From: Pseudomonas asplenii
Lineage (GTDB): Bacteria > Pseudomonadota > Gammaproteobacteria > Pseudomonadales > Pseudomonadaceae
Direction of reading: 5' to 3'
Length of the DNA stretch: 64,000 nucleotides
NCBI RefSeq assembly: GCF_001293465.1
Contig: NZ_JSYZ01000018.1
Location: forward strand, 1 to 64,000
The notes under the pieces are model-generated. The model did not search any database and was not told where the DNA came from. It was given only the letters and a program-made list of their open reading frames with translations. The position numbers were made by a program, and so were the translations under genes. Every line of letters begins with the position of its first letter. The stretch's first letter is position 1. Of the stretch, positions 35,795 through 45,439 are shown one piece after another.

Positions 35795-35905
35795 GGTTCG
35801 CGGGCAGGCCCGGCGCCTACAGGTCCGTGCCAGGCACAAGACCGAGATGCACACCGCCCTGTAGGAGCCGGCGGTGCGGCGATCCGACTTGCCCGCGAAG
35901 CTTTT
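35795..35905. repeat. REPIN-like pair of inverted REP sequences
   Basis: Two REP-like units in opposite orientation: TTCGCGGGCAGGCCCGGCGC at 35798-35817 (followed by CTACAGG) and, inverted, CCTGTAGGAGCCGGC at 35859-35873 running to CTTGCCCGCGAA at 35888-35899. This is the Pseudomonas REP doublet arrangement, sitting between convergent or tail-to-head gene ends. Confidence 0.75.
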
Positions 35906-35914
35906 CTGACGGTC

Positions 35915-38290
35915 TCAATGGGCCAGCAAGGATCCCCCTACCTTGCCCGCCAGCTTCTGCGGCTTGATCAGGAACCGCGCCAGCGCCGGCAGCAGCCACA
36001 GCGCCCCGAACATGTTCCACAGGAGCATGAAGGTCAGCATCAGGCCCATGTCGGCCTGGAACTTGATCGCCGAGAAGATCCAGGTGCAGACACCGATCGC
36101 CAGGCACAGGCCGGTGAACAGCACCGCCTTGCCGGTGGAACGCAGGGTCTGGTAGTAGGCCTCCTGCAACGACAGCCCGGCACGCAGGAAACTCTCCAGG
36201 CGGCTGTAGATGTAGATCCCGTAGTCCACGCCGATGCCCACGCCCAGCGCCACCACCGGCAGGGTCGCGACCTTCACGCCGATCCCCATGAAGGCCATCA
36301 GCGCGTTGCCCAGCACCGAGGTCAGCACCAGCGGCAGGACGATGCACAGGGTCGCCGCCCAGGAGCGGAAGGTGATCATGCACATGGCCGCGACGCAGAT
36401 GTACACCAGGATCAGAATGGTCAGTTCCGCCTGTTTGATCACCTCGTTGGTCGCCGCCTCGATCCCGGCGTTACCGGCCGCAAGCAGGAATTCCAGGCCC
36501 TCCCTGCTGTTCTCCTTGGCAAAGTCCTGCACCGCATGAACCGCCCGGTCCAGCGTGGCAGCCTTGTGGTCGTTGAGGAACACCAGCACCGGCGCCAACG
36601 AGCAGTCGGCGTTGTACAGGCCATCGGCGCGGGAGATGGAGTTGTTCAGCACATCCGGGTTGCGCGACAGGGTCTCCCACTTCAGGTTGCCCTCGTTCAT
36701 GCCCTTGATCATCTGCTTGGACACGGTCACCAGGGAGATCGCCGACTGCACGCCCTCGGTGTTCTGCATCTTCCACATCAGTTCGTCGATCGGGGCCATG
36801 GCCGCGTAGCGCGAGCAACCCTCGGACGTGGTCTTGACCATCACCACCAGCACGTCGGAGCTGGTGGAGTAGTTGTTGATGATGAAGCTGTTGTCCTTGT
36901 TGTAGCGCGAGTCGGGACGCAGCTCCGGCGCACCCTGGTCGAGGTCGCCGATCTTCAGGTTCTGGCTGTACCAGAGGCCGCCACCGAAGGCCAGCAGGGC
37001 CAGGAAAATCGACACCGGGGCCACCCGGGGGCTGGCGAAGTTCGACAGCAGGCGCCAGAACGGGTGTTCGCGGGTCGCGTCCTTCTTGCTGCGCTCGACC
37101 GCCTTGCCGCTGATGCCGACATAGGAAATCGCCACCGGCAACAGGATCAGGTTGGTGAACACGATCACCGCCACGCCGATCGACGCGCCGATCGCCAGTT
37201 CGCGGATCACCCCGATATCGATGATCAGCAGCGTGATGAAGCCCACGGCATCGGCCAGGATCGCGATCATCCCCGGCAGGAACAGTTGCCGGAAGGTTCG
37301 CCGCGCCGCCGTCAGGGCATTGTCGGCCTCACTGGACTGCAAGGCGATACCGTTGATTTTCTGCACGCCGTGGGAGATGCCGATGGCGAAGATCAGGAAC
37401 GGCACCAGCATCGAGTACGGATCCAGGCCGAAACCGGCGGCATGCATCAGCCCCAGTTGCCAGATCACCGCCACCAGAGTGGTGATCAGCACCGCGATGG
37501 TGCTGCGGATACACCAGGTGAACCAGTACAGCAGCACCAGGGTGATGACGAAGGCCACGCCGAAGAACATCACCACCATGATCAGGCCGTCGATCAGGTC
37601 GCCGACCTTCTTGGCGAAACCGACGATGTGGATCTTCACGTTGGGGTTCTGCGCCTCGAACTTGTTGCGGATCTTCTCTTCGAGCTGGTGGGAAAACTTC
37701 TGGTAGTCCAGTTTGAGCAGCCTGCCCTGGTCCTGCGGGTCCGGGTAGGACTCCAGCAGCGGGATATCGACGATGCTCGACTTGAAGTCGTTGGCCACCA
37801 GGCGCCCGACCTGGCCGGACTTGAGCACGTTGTTGCGCAGCTGGTCGAGACTGTCGGCCGAGCCGTTGTAGCTCTGCGGGATCACCTCGCCGCCGGCGAA
37901 GCCCTCCTCCGTCACTTCGGTCCAGCGCACGCTGGGGCTCCACAGCGACTTGAGGCCGGAGCGATCGACACCGGGGATGTAGAACACCTCGTCGTGGATC
38001 TGGCGCAGGGTGTCCATGTATGCCTTGCTGAAGATGTCACCGTCCCGGGCCTCCACCGAAATGCGCACGGTGTTGCCGAGGTTGGCCAGGTCGTTGCGGT
38101 GCTCCATCATCTTTTCAATGAACGGATGCTTGAGCGGAATCATTTTCTCGAAGCTGGTGGACGGACGGATCAGCGTCGCCTGCCAGAACAGGAAGATGCT
38201 GACCAGCAGGCAGATCACGATCACTGCCGGGCGGTTGTTGAAAATCAGGCGTTCGAGAAACGTCGCCTTGTCCTGATGATGACTGCTCAT
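35915..38290 (-). CDS. MMPL/RND-family exporter
   Basis: A 791-aa RND superfamily membrane protein with two six-helix halves. N-terminal helix NRPAVIVICLLVSIFLFW, a large periplasmic loop (about residues 45-230), a first helix bundle with GISHGVQKINGIALQ, a second loop (about 440-620) and a final bundle with ALGVGIGVDYGIYIYSRL. Such proteins, next to Ycf48-like propellers and often DUF1302/DUF1329 genes, are thought to export hydrophobic or lipid-like compounds; here only the propeller partner is present. Starts 21 nt after the upstream gene stop. Confidence 0.88.
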   Translation of the reverse strand: MSSHHQDKATFLERLIFNNRPAVIVICLLVSIFLFWQATLIRPSTSFEKMIPLKHPFIEKMMEHRNDLANLGNTVRISVEARDGDIFSKAYMDTLRQIHDEVFYIPGVDRSGLKSLWSPSVRWTEVTEEGFAGGEVIPQSYNGSADSLDQLRNNVLKSGQVGRLVANDFKSSIVDIPLLESYPDPQDQGRLLKLDYQKFSHQLEEKIRNKFEAQNPNVKIHIVGFAKKVGDLIDGLIMVVMFFGVAFVITLVLLYWFTWCIRSTIAVLITTLVAVIWQLGLMHAAGFGLDPYSMLVPFLIFAIGISHGVQKINGIALQSSEADNALTAARRTFRQLFLPGMIAILADAVGFITLLIIDIGVIRELAIGASIGVAVIVFTNLILLPVAISYVGISGKAVERSKKDATREHPFWRLLSNFASPRVAPVSIFLALLAFGGGLWYSQNLKIGDLDQGAPELRPDSRYNKDNSFIINNYSTSSDVLVVMVKTTSEGCSRYAAMAPIDELMWKMQNTEGVQSAISLVTVSKQMIKGMNEGNLKWETLSRNPDVLNNSISRADGLYNADCSLAPVLVFLNDHKAATLDRAVHAVQDFAKENSREGLEFLLAAGNAGIEAATNEVIKQAELTILILVYICVAAMCMITFRSWAATLCIVLPLVLTSVLGNALMAFMGIGVKVATLPVVALGVGIGVDYGIYIYSRLESFLRAGLSLQEAYYQTLRSTGKAVLFTGLCLAIGVCTWIFSAIKFQADMGLMLTFMLLWNMFGALWLLPALARFLIKPQKLAGKVGGSLLAH

Positions 38291-38311
38291 GTGAAACTCC
38301 CCGCCTTCTTG

Positions 38312-39364
38312 TTATTTGCCCTGCTCGCTGCCGGTTGGCGAGGCGACATGGGCGCCCCCCTGGCCGACCAGGATCAGGTTGCCGTTGCCGGCCGTGGTGA
38401 CCGCCGATAGGGAAATGCGGTCGGGACGATTGAAGACACTGAAGGTCACGCCGTCATCGGTGCTGCGGATCACACTGCCACCATTGCCGACGATCACCAG
38501 CGAACCGTCGGCCAGCAGGGCGCCGCCGGACAGACCGAACTCCAGCGCCCCGCGGGCGGCCTTGAGTTCGACCGGCTCCCAGTTGGAGCCGAAATCGCTG
38601 GAACGATAGAGGTTGCCGCGCAGGCCGTAGGCCAGCAGGGTGCTCGGCTCGGAGGTACCGAGCACGCCGAACAGCGAGCCCTGGTAGGGACCGTCGAGGC
38701 GTTCCCAGGTCTGGCCCCAGTCGGCCGAGCGGAACATGCTGCCCTGCTCGCCGACGATGAACAGGCCGGAGTCCTTGACCGCGGCGATGGCGTTGAGGTG
38801 GTACTGGTCTTCGTTGTCGAGGCGGTCGCTGGCATCTTCCCAGTGCTGGCCGCCATCGGTGGTTTCGAGCAGGGCCCCATAGGCGCCGACGGCGAAACCG
38901 GTGTTGGCATCCTTGAACCAGACGTCCAGCAATGGCGCTTCGCGCTTGAGGTCTTCGAACTGCTTGCTCCAGGTGGCACCGCCGTCGTTGCTGGCGAGGA
39001 TCTGCGCATCGTGGCCGACGGCCCAGCCGTGCTTGTCGTCGACGAAATAGACCGCCGTGAGCAGTTGTCGGGTCGGCACCCGGGCCTGGGTCCAGGTCGT
39101 GCCCTGGTCATCGGAAAACAGGATATGCCCGCGATCCCCCACGGCGACCAGGCGGGCACCGGCGTGGACCACGTCGAGCAACAGGCCCTTGGCGGCCTTG
39201 GAGGATTCGATGGAGTAGACGCCGTCGGCCGTGCCGGCCTCGGCGGCGCAAAGCGAACCGGCCGGCAGCCCCAGCCCGGACAGAGAGAGCATCGAGGTCA
39301 GCAAGACCGCACGCCGCCAGCTCGGCGGACGACGGGAACCCGTACTCTTCACAGGCTCATTCAT
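38312..39364 (-). CDS. Ycf48/HCF136-like exported beta-propeller
   Basis: A 350-aa protein with a long basic N-terminus and signal sequence (RRAVLLTSMLSLSGLGLPAG) and repeated Ycf48/BNR blades: FSDDQGTTWTQ, ASNDGGATWSK, ETTDGGQHWED, RSADWGQTWER, RSSDFGSNWE, RSTDDGVTF. These Asp-box repeats build a 7-bladed propeller in the periplasm. In heterotrophs the family accompanies RND/MMPL exporters such as the one just downstream, presumably as an assembly or accessory factor. ATG 39364 has AAAAGG upstream; the open frame to 39400 is less likely. Confidence 0.85.
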   Translation of the reverse strand: MNEPVKSTGSRRPPSWRRAVLLTSMLSLSGLGLPAGSLCAAEAGTADGVYSIESSKAAKGLLLDVVHAGARLVAVGDRGHILFSDDQGTTWTQARVPTRQLLTAVYFVDDKHGWAVGHDAQILASNDGGATWSKQFEDLKREAPLLDVWFKDANTGFAVGAYGALLETTDGGQHWEDASDRLDNEDQYHLNAIAAVKDSGLFIVGEQGSMFRSADWGQTWERLDGPYQGSLFGVLGTSEPSTLLAYGLRGNLYRSSDFGSNWEPVELKAARGALEFGLSGGALLADGSLVIVGNGGSVIRSTDDGVTFSVFNRPDRISLSAVTTAGNGNLILVGQGGAHVASPTGSEQGK

Positions 39365-39801
39365 AGACCTTTTCCCCCTTATTATTGTTAGGTCATCCAA
39401 CCCTTCAGGGCGCCTTCGAGGGCGTTTTCAGCACTGCCGATCGTCTGAAACCGGCAATCTAGAGCCCCTTCCAAGGCTGGAACTATCCTATCGGGCTTTG
39501 GAATCGTCTGACAATCGACGCCACGTTATCTTTTGTTAACCCGGGGGTATCGCGGGGGGACATGAATATCGGGGCATCAGGAGGGATGATGAACAAGGAC
39601 TACGGATGATGCTTCACACGCTCTGCCTGGGAGCACAGCCGTGATGCTGTGCGTCACAAGAGCGGACGCCGAGCGTCCGGGGAGGCATTCCCACGCGGAG
39701 CGCGGGAACGATCACAGGCCAGGGGAACAGGATTCATCCGCGAAGGGGCCTTCCGAGCGCTAAAGGCTTCGCGGATAAATCCTGCTCCCACCCGGTACGG
39801 G
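39365..39801. repeat. Intergenic region with two REP-type repeats
   Basis: 437 nt without a gene. 39661-39713 is a palindromic REP of the type GAGCGTCCGGGGAGGCATTC followed by CCACGCGGAGCGCGGGAACG. 39728-39785 is a second inverted pair: CAGGATTCATCCGCGAAG (39729-39746) against CTTCGCGGATAAATCCTG (39767-39784). The left third holds the promoter of the Ycf48-RND operon (AT-rich TAACAATAAT on the minus strand). Confidence 0.65.
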
Positions 39802-42459
39802 TTAGGCCAGGCTCTTGCTGACCACCTCGAAGACGTCCGCCGACAGCTCGCCCGAAGCACGGATACGCTCCAGCTCGGCCTTCATCAACGCCTGGCGGGC
39901 CTTGTCGTATTTGCGCCAGCGGGTCAGCGGCGCCAGCTGGCGCGAGGCGATCTGCGGGTTCAGCGCGTTGAGCTGGATCACGATGTCCGCCAGGAAGCGA
40001 TAGCCGGAACCGTCCGCCGCATGGAAGTTGACCAGGTTCTGCCCGGCGAACGCACCGATCAGCGCACGCACCTTGTTCGGGTTGCGCAGGGTGAACGCCG
40101 GGTGCTCCATCAGTGCCCTGACCCGCTCCAGGCCACCGGGCAGCGTGCTGCCGGCCTGCACGCTGAACCACTGGTCCATGACCAGCGGGTTGTCCTTGAA
40201 GTGCTCGGCGAACACCGCCAGGGCCTTGGCTTTCTCCGCCTCGAACGGCGAATTCACCAGCACCGCCAGGGCGGTCAGGCGTTCGGTCATGTTGTCGGCG
40301 GCGTCGAACTGCTCCAGGGTCGCGGCCAGTACCTGCGGCTGGCCACTGAGCATCAGGTAGGACAGCGCGATGTTCTGCAGCGCACGGCGGGCGAAATGCT
40401 CGTTCTCGGCGATGTAGGCGGTGTTCCTCGATACCTCGCGGTTGGCCTGGTAACGCTGCCACAGGCCGTCGAACAGTTGCTCGGCCAGTTGCCGGCGGGC
40501 AAATTCGCGGGCCGCGTGAATCGAGTCGACCTCGGCCACTTCGCTGATCTCGGTGAGGTAGGCTTCGCTCGGTAGCGACAGCATCTCCGCGACCATCGCC
40601 GGGTCCAGTTGTTCGTTGGCCAGTACGCTGCGCAGGGCCACGACCAGGCGCTGGTCGAGCACCAGTTCCTCGCCCTTGCGGTGCTGCCCGATCAGGTCCT
40701 GCAGCACCTGCACCGACAGTTGCTGGCCGGCATCCCAGCGGTTGAAACCGTCGCTGTCGTGCTGCATCAGGAACATCAACTGATCGCGGTCGTAGGGGAA
40801 GCTCAGCCTGACCGGGGCCGAGAAGCCGCGCAGCAGCGACGGCAACGGCTTGGCGGCAATGCCGACGAAGGTGAAGGTCTGCTCGGCTTCGCTCACCGAG
40901 AGCACGCGACTGGCGGCCCCCGGCACCGCCTCGCCCGCCAGTTGCAGGGCGATCTCGGCGCCCTGGGCATCCAGCAGGCCCAGCTCCACGGGTATCACGA
41001 ACGGCAGTTTTTCCTGCTTGTCCGGTGTCTGCGGGCAGCTCTGGCGGAAGGTCAGGCTGTAGGTCTGCGCCTGCGCATCGTAGCTGTCGCTGACCGCCAG
41101 GCGCGGGGTGCCGGCCTGGCTGTACCAGCGCTTGAACTGGGTCAGGTCGACACCGTTGGCGTCCTCCATGGCCTTGACGAAGTCGTCGCAGGTCACCGCC
41201 TGGCCGTCGTGGCGCTCGAAGTACAGGTCGCTGCCCTTGCGGAAGCCTTCGGCACCGAGCAGGGTGTGGATCATGCCGACCACTTCCGAGCCCTTCTCGT
41301 AGACGGTCAGGGTGTAGAAGTTGGAGATTTCGATGAAGCTGTCCGGCCGCACCGCGTGGGCCATGGGGCCGGCGTCCTCGGCGAACTGGTGGGTGCGCAG
41401 ATAGGCGACGTCCTGGATGCGCTTGACCGTGCGCGAGTTCATGTCCGAGGAGAACCCGGCATCGCGGAACACGGTGAAACCTTCCTTGAGCGACAGCTGG
41501 AACCAGTCGCGGCAGGTCACGCGGTTGCCCGACCAGTTGTGGAAGTATTCGTGGGCGACGATCGCCTCGACCCGCTGGTGCGCGGCGTCGGTGGCGGTTT
41601 CGGCACGGGCCAGCACGGCGCTGGAGTTGAAGATGTTGAGGCCCTTGTTCTCCATCGCGCCCATGTTGAAGTCGTTGACCGCGACGATCATGAAGATGTC
41701 CAGGTCGTACTCGCGGCCATAGACCTCCTCGTCCCAGCGCATGGACTTCTTCAGGCTGTTCATGGCGTGCTGGCACTTGTCGATGTTTTCCGGTTCGACA
41801 TAGATGCGCAGCGCGACATTGCGCCCGGTCATGGTGGTGAAGCTGTCCTCGACGCACCACAGGTCACCGGCCACCAGCGCGAACAGGTAGGCCGGCTTCA
41901 TGAAGGGGTCTTCCCAGGTCGCCCAGTGCCGTCCGTCTTCCTGCGGGCCGCTGCCGACCGGGTTGCCGTTGGACAGCAGCACCGGGTACTGGTGCTGCTC
42001 GGCAATCACCGTGGTGGTGAATTTGCTCATCACGTCCGGGCGATCGAGGTAGTAGGTGATCTTGCGGAAACCCTCGGCTTCGCACTGGGTGCAGAACATG
42101 CCGCTGGACTTGTACAGGCCTTCCAGGGCGGTGTTGCTCTCCGGGTGGATCTTCACGCTGGTATCGACGGTGAAACGCTCATTCGCCGGTTGCAGGGTCA
42201 GGTGATTCTCGTCCAGCTGGTAGTCCGCGGCGCCCAGCTCGCGGTCGTCCAGGCTGACCGACAGCAGTTCGAGCAACTGGCCATCAAGCACCAGCGGCGG
42301 CAGGCCCGCCCCGCGTACCGGGTTGCGGCGCATCAGCAGTTGCGCATGGACCAGGGTATGGTCCTCGAACAACTCGAAGGTCAGGTGCGTCTCGTCGATC
42401 AGGTACTCGGGGGCCTGATAGTCCTTCAGATAGATCATCTTCGGCTGTTCGGTGCGCAT
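39802..42459 (-). CDS. pepN: Aminopeptidase N
   Basis: An 885-aa M1 zinc metalloaminopeptidase that trims peptides in the cytosol. Substrate-binding GAMENKGLN at about residue 265, zinc motif HEYFHNW at about 303 with the downstream Glu in LKEGFTVFRD, then the ARM-like C-terminal domain. Length equals E. coli PepN (870) closely. AGGA 8 nt upstream supports ATG 42459. Follows the DUF2797 gene by 12 nt, so likely cotranscribed with the DUF1315-DUF2797 pair. Confidence 0.96.
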   Translation of the reverse strand: MRTEQPKMIYLKDYQAPEYLIDETHLTFELFEDHTLVHAQLLMRRNPVRGAGLPPLVLDGQLLELLSVSLDDRELGAADYQLDENHLTLQPANERFTVDTSVKIHPESNTALEGLYKSSGMFCTQCEAEGFRKITYYLDRPDVMSKFTTTVIAEQHQYPVLLSNGNPVGSGPQEDGRHWATWEDPFMKPAYLFALVAGDLWCVEDSFTTMTGRNVALRIYVEPENIDKCQHAMNSLKKSMRWDEEVYGREYDLDIFMIVAVNDFNMGAMENKGLNIFNSSAVLARAETATDAAHQRVEAIVAHEYFHNWSGNRVTCRDWFQLSLKEGFTVFRDAGFSSDMNSRTVKRIQDVAYLRTHQFAEDAGPMAHAVRPDSFIEISNFYTLTVYEKGSEVVGMIHTLLGAEGFRKGSDLYFERHDGQAVTCDDFVKAMEDANGVDLTQFKRWYSQAGTPRLAVSDSYDAQAQTYSLTFRQSCPQTPDKQEKLPFVIPVELGLLDAQGAEIALQLAGEAVPGAASRVLSVSEAEQTFTFVGIAAKPLPSLLRGFSAPVRLSFPYDRDQLMFLMQHDSDGFNRWDAGQQLSVQVLQDLIGQHRKGEELVLDQRLVVALRSVLANEQLDPAMVAEMLSLPSEAYLTEISEVAEVDSIHAAREFARRQLAEQLFDGLWQRYQANREVSRNTAYIAENEHFARRALQNIALSYLMLSGQPQVLAATLEQFDAADNMTERLTALAVLVNSPFEAEKAKALAVFAEHFKDNPLVMDQWFSVQAGSTLPGGLERVRALMEHPAFTLRNPNKVRALIGAFAGQNLVNFHAADGSGYRFLADIVIQLNALNPQIASRQLAPLTRWRKYDKARQALMKAELERIRASGELSADVFEVVSKSLA

Positions 42460-42471
42460 GGGTGCGTCCTT

Positions 42472-43302
42472 TTACTGATGCACGGCGAGCTGGTAGGCCG
42501 TGTATTTACGGATATTGATCACGCCGGTGTCGAAGATCAGGTATTGGCCCTTGATCCCCATCAGCGTGCCTTCGGCAATCGGGTTCTTGTCCAGGTTGAA
42601 GCTGACGATCTTGGTCGGGTAGGCCTCGATCGGGTAACGGATTTCCAGTGGTTCGACGTCCCGCACCGGCTGGATCGCCTGCAGGCCGAAACGCTCCTGC
42701 AGGGCCAGCAGGCCCTCGGCGCAGGACTCGAAGAGCTGGTCGCGCACCAGGCGCAGGTCCACCGCCGGCGCATCGCCCTTGAGCAAGGCGCGCCAGTTGG
42801 TCTTGTCGGCCACCTGACTGCGAAACAGGTCCTCGACGAAGCCGGACTGCTGGCGGGTCGCCACGCGCATGATCGGCAACGCCTGGCTGGCGCCCTGGTC
42901 GAGCCAGCGGGTCGGCAACTGGGTGGCCCGGGTGATGCCGACCTTGATCCCCGACGAGTTGGCCAGGTAGACCACGTGGTCGGTCATGCAGAACTGCTCG
43001 CCCCAGGCCGGCTCGCGGCAGGTGCCGGCGTCGTAGTGGCAGCGTTCCGGGCTCATGATGCAGGTGTCGCACTGCGCCAGTTGGGTCATGCACGGGTAGC
43101 AGTAGCCCTGGCTGAAGCTGGTCTTGGTCTTGCGCCCGCAATGGCTGCAGTGGATGGCGCCGAGGAACTCCAGACGCAGCTTCTGGCCGATCAGCGGATT
43201 GACCGGCACCTCGCTGTCGCCCAGGCGGAATGTATATTGCACGGTCGACGCGTCCAGACGCGTCGCCATCTTGCTGACTGCACCACGGCCGAGCTCGATC
43301 AA
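42472..43302 (-). CDS. DUF2797 protein with Cys-rich zinc-binding N-terminus
   Basis: A 276-aa protein. CSHCGRKTKTSFSQGYCYPC and a second cluster CDTCIMSPERCHYDAGTC (about residues 54-99) predict zinc sites; then VVYLANSSGIKVGITR and a GIY-YIG-like stretch. Function unknown. The start is a TTG at 43302 overlapping the upstream YeaC stop (TTGA), giving the family LIELGRGAVSKM N-terminus; the next ATG is 43269. pepN follows after 12 nt. Confidence 0.82.
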   Translation of the reverse strand: MIELGRGAVSKMATRLDASTVQYTFRLGDSEVPVNPLIGQKLRLEFLGAIHCSHCGRKTKTSFSQGYCYPCMTQLAQCDTCIMSPERCHYDAGTCREPAWGEQFCMTDHVVYLANSSGIKVGITRATQLPTRWLDQGASQALPIMRVATRQQSGFVEDLFRSQVADKTNWRALLKGDAPAVDLRLVRDQLFESCAEGLLALQERFGLQAIQPVRDVEPLEIRYPIEAYPTKIVSFNLDKNPIAEGTLMGIKGQYLIFDTGVINIRKYTAYQLAVHQ

Positions 43303-43559
43303 TGGATGGCATCCGACTTGAACAGGATGTTCGGAATCGGCGCCGACTTCGACGCGCACTCCTGCGGGCCCATGTAGCCGGTGCGTTCCTCTTCCGGCAG
43401 GTTCTGGGTCTCCCAGGCGATCATCGCCTGCAACGACAGCTCCCGCTGTTCGGTGGTGAGCTTGCGGCCGTCGGACCATTTGCCGATTTCCACCGCCAGT
43501 TTCAGGCTCTGGTAGATATCGGGGGTGATGTTTTCAATCATTTCGATGAAAGAGGACAT
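43299..43559 (-). CDS. YeaC-like DUF1315 protein
   Basis: An 86-aa protein of the DUF1315/YeaC family (ENITPDIYQSLKLAVEIGKW; QALIAWE-like SLQAMIAWETQNLPEEERTG). Small cytosolic helical protein without known role, coupled by a 4-nt TTGA overlap to the DUF2797 gene. Confidence 0.88.
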   Translation of the reverse strand: MSSFIEMIENITPDIYQSLKLAVEIGKWSDGRKLTTEQRELSLQAMIAWETQNLPEEERTGYMGPQECASKSAPIPNILFKSDAIH

Positions 43560-43592
43560 TGAAAGTCTCCAGACTTTTTCAAGACATTCGAA

Positions 43593-44471
43593 TCAGGCGG
43601 CCAGTTTACGCCGGGACCACAGCCCACCCAACAGACCGGTGAAACATCCGATGAGCAGTCCACCGACGTGGGCGCCGTTGGCGATCTCGCCGAAACCGAT
43701 GAGAGAGATCACTCCGGACAGGCACACCAGCAACCAGATCAGCATCATCGCCAGCACCCCGCGGGGCAGCCGGTAGACCGGGTTGGGCGCCAGCCACTGG
43801 TAGATCCAGCAATGCCCGAGCAGGCCGTAGAGCACACCGGACAGGCCGCCGAACAGGGTCGGGCCACTGACGTAGTATTGGGCGAAGTTCGACACCAGGC
43901 TGAACAGCAGGGTCAACCCCAGCAGGTTGATGCCGCCCTGGCGCAGTTCGATGCGCTTGCCCAGTTCCCAGTACCACATACCGTTCATGGCGATGTGCAG
44001 GAAACCGAAGTGCAGCAGCATCGGCGTCACCAGGCGCCACCACTGCCCCGCCGCCAGGCCATCGTCCAGGGGGGTGAACTGGATGTATTCGCCGTTCACG
44101 CGAAAATCCAGAAAGGTGAACCAGTGCAGCGTCGCCAGGCTGTCGCCCAGCCAGGTGATCGCGCCGACCACCAGGGTCAGCAACAGCACCAGTGCGGTGA
44201 CCGGGCTGTGGCGCACCTGTTGGGCCAGGCTCGGCCGAACGGGCGTCTGCGCCACGGGCAGTGACGGCACCTCCAGCTGATTGTGCGGATCGCCGTCGGG
44301 GAAGCGCTGATAAAGCGCCAGCACATCGGCACTGACCGACTCCGGCACCCACAGCACCTGCTCCCCACGTTCCTCGTTGACCCGATGCGGCACCTGCAGG
44401 CGCTGCAGCAATTGCACGAAGCCGCTGAGGTCGGTGCCCAGTGGCAGGCGCAGGACAGCGGTGGCGGTCAT
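43593..44471 (-). CDS. glpG: Rhomboid intramembrane serine protease GlpG
   Basis: A 292-aa rhomboid. Cytosolic N-terminal domain (about 1-85), then six transmembrane segments with HFGFLHIAMNGMWYWELGKR (His/Asn oxyanion region), catalytic Ser in GLSGVLYGLLGH (about residue 210) and catalytic His in NGAHVGGLLIG (about 267). Cleaves membrane-protein substrates. Overlaps the upstream phosphatase gene by ATGA. Confidence 0.92.
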   Translation of the reverse strand: MTATAVLRLPLGTDLSGFVQLLQRLQVPHRVNEERGEQVLWVPESVSADVLALYQRFPDGDPHNQLEVPSLPVAQTPVRPSLAQQVRHSPVTALVLLLTLVVGAITWLGDSLATLHWFTFLDFRVNGEYIQFTPLDDGLAAGQWWRLVTPMLLHFGFLHIAMNGMWYWELGKRIELRQGGINLLGLTLLFSLVSNFAQYYVSGPTLFGGLSGVLYGLLGHCWIYQWLAPNPVYRLPRGVLAMMLIWLLVCLSGVISLIGFGEIANGAHVGGLLIGCFTGLLGGLWSRRKLAA

Positions 44472-45439
44472 TTCGGAACCTCGGGGCGTTCGACGTCGAC
44501 CCAGACGAACTTGTTCGGGTCGAGTCGGGTTTCCTGGTCCAGCCGATAGGCCGCCAGCTTGCCGTAGAGCACCGCGCTGTAGTCCAGGCAGGCCAGGTTG
44601 GGACGGATCGGCATCGGCCGGCCACTGCGCCAGTAGTGACCGACGAACAGCATCGGTTCCTCCAGGCCGTAGCGCAGCAAGGCGCTCTTCTCCCGCGGCG
44701 ACAGCGGCTTGCGCGCCACCTGCTCGGGCAGGGCGTCGGGCTGGAAGACGATGTCGCCGTAGGTCTGCGGATCGTCCTCCCAGAATTTGGTGCGGAAGAA
44801 CGCGCGGGTCAGGCCGTCGCCACCGGTCAGGGTCAGGCCGTCCGGCAGGCGCATGTCGGTGCCGCGCAGCAGGCGATCGAACACGGTGCAGGCAAAGCTG
44901 CCGGACACCGCCGACGCCTGGACGAAGTGCTCATCGATGCGGCCGTGCGGATACTGCGCGCGCAGCGGCTCGATCAGCCCGCCATCCCAGCAGGCATGGA
45001 CGACGCGGAAACGTCCGGCATCGAGAAACAGCGGCAACTCATAGAACCAGCCGAGGAAATCGTGCCAGTCGGCCGGGTGCCCCTCGAACTGGGTCAGGGT
45101 CTCGTGCAGCAGGCGCGCGTGGCGCGGCGTGTGCTCACGGACGAACTGCTTGCCACTCTCCGGCGGCGCCGGCGTGGTCCAGCCCAGGGCGTTGAACTCG
45201 TGGTTGCCCATGATGCACAGCGCCTGCCCGGCCTCGACCATGTCGTGGACGATGTGCAACGCCTCGCGAATGCGCGGGCCGCGGTCGATGATATCGCCGA
45301 GGAACACCGCCATGCGCGAGGCATGCCGCCAGACACCGCCCAGCTTGTGATAGCCGAGCATGTCCAGCAGATGTTCGAGAGTATGAGCGCAACCGTGCAC
45401 ATCACCGATCAGATCGTAGCCACGTGCGGGATCGAGCAT
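44468..45439 (-). CDS. PPP-family metallophosphoesterase
   Basis: A 323-aa protein with the calcineurin/PPP motifs GDVHG (residues 12-16), GDIIDRGP (about 48-55) and GNHEFNALGW (about 78), then HACWDGG and FVGHYWRSG. Probably a bis(5'-nucleosyl)tetraphosphatase-like or protein phosphatase; substrate cannot be told. Its ATG overlaps the nadK stop by one base and its end overlaps glpG, so nadK-phosphatase-glpG is one operon. Confidence 0.85.
   Translation of the reverse strand: MLDPARGYDLIGDVHGCAHTLEHLLDMLGYHKLGGVWRHASRMAVFLGDIIDRGPRIREALHIVHDMVEAGQALCIMGNHEFNALGWTTPAPPESGKQFVREHTPRHARLLHETLTQFEGHPADWHDFLGWFYELPLFLDAGRFRVVHACWDGGLIEPLRAQYPHGRIDEHFVQASAVSGSFACTVFDRLLRGTDMRLPDGLTLTGGDGLTRAFFRTKFWEDDPQTYGDIVFQPDALPEQVARKPLSPREKSALLRYGLEEPMLFVGHYWRSGRPMPIRPNLACLDYSAVLYGKLAAYRLDQETRLDPNKFVWVDVERPEVPK

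Noticed and set aside
35753..38410. Long plus-strand frame opposite the MMPL exporter
   Set aside because: His/Gln/Arg/Asp-rich antisense artefact; no ribosome site or domain. The same applies to the 40609-43377 frame opposite pepN.
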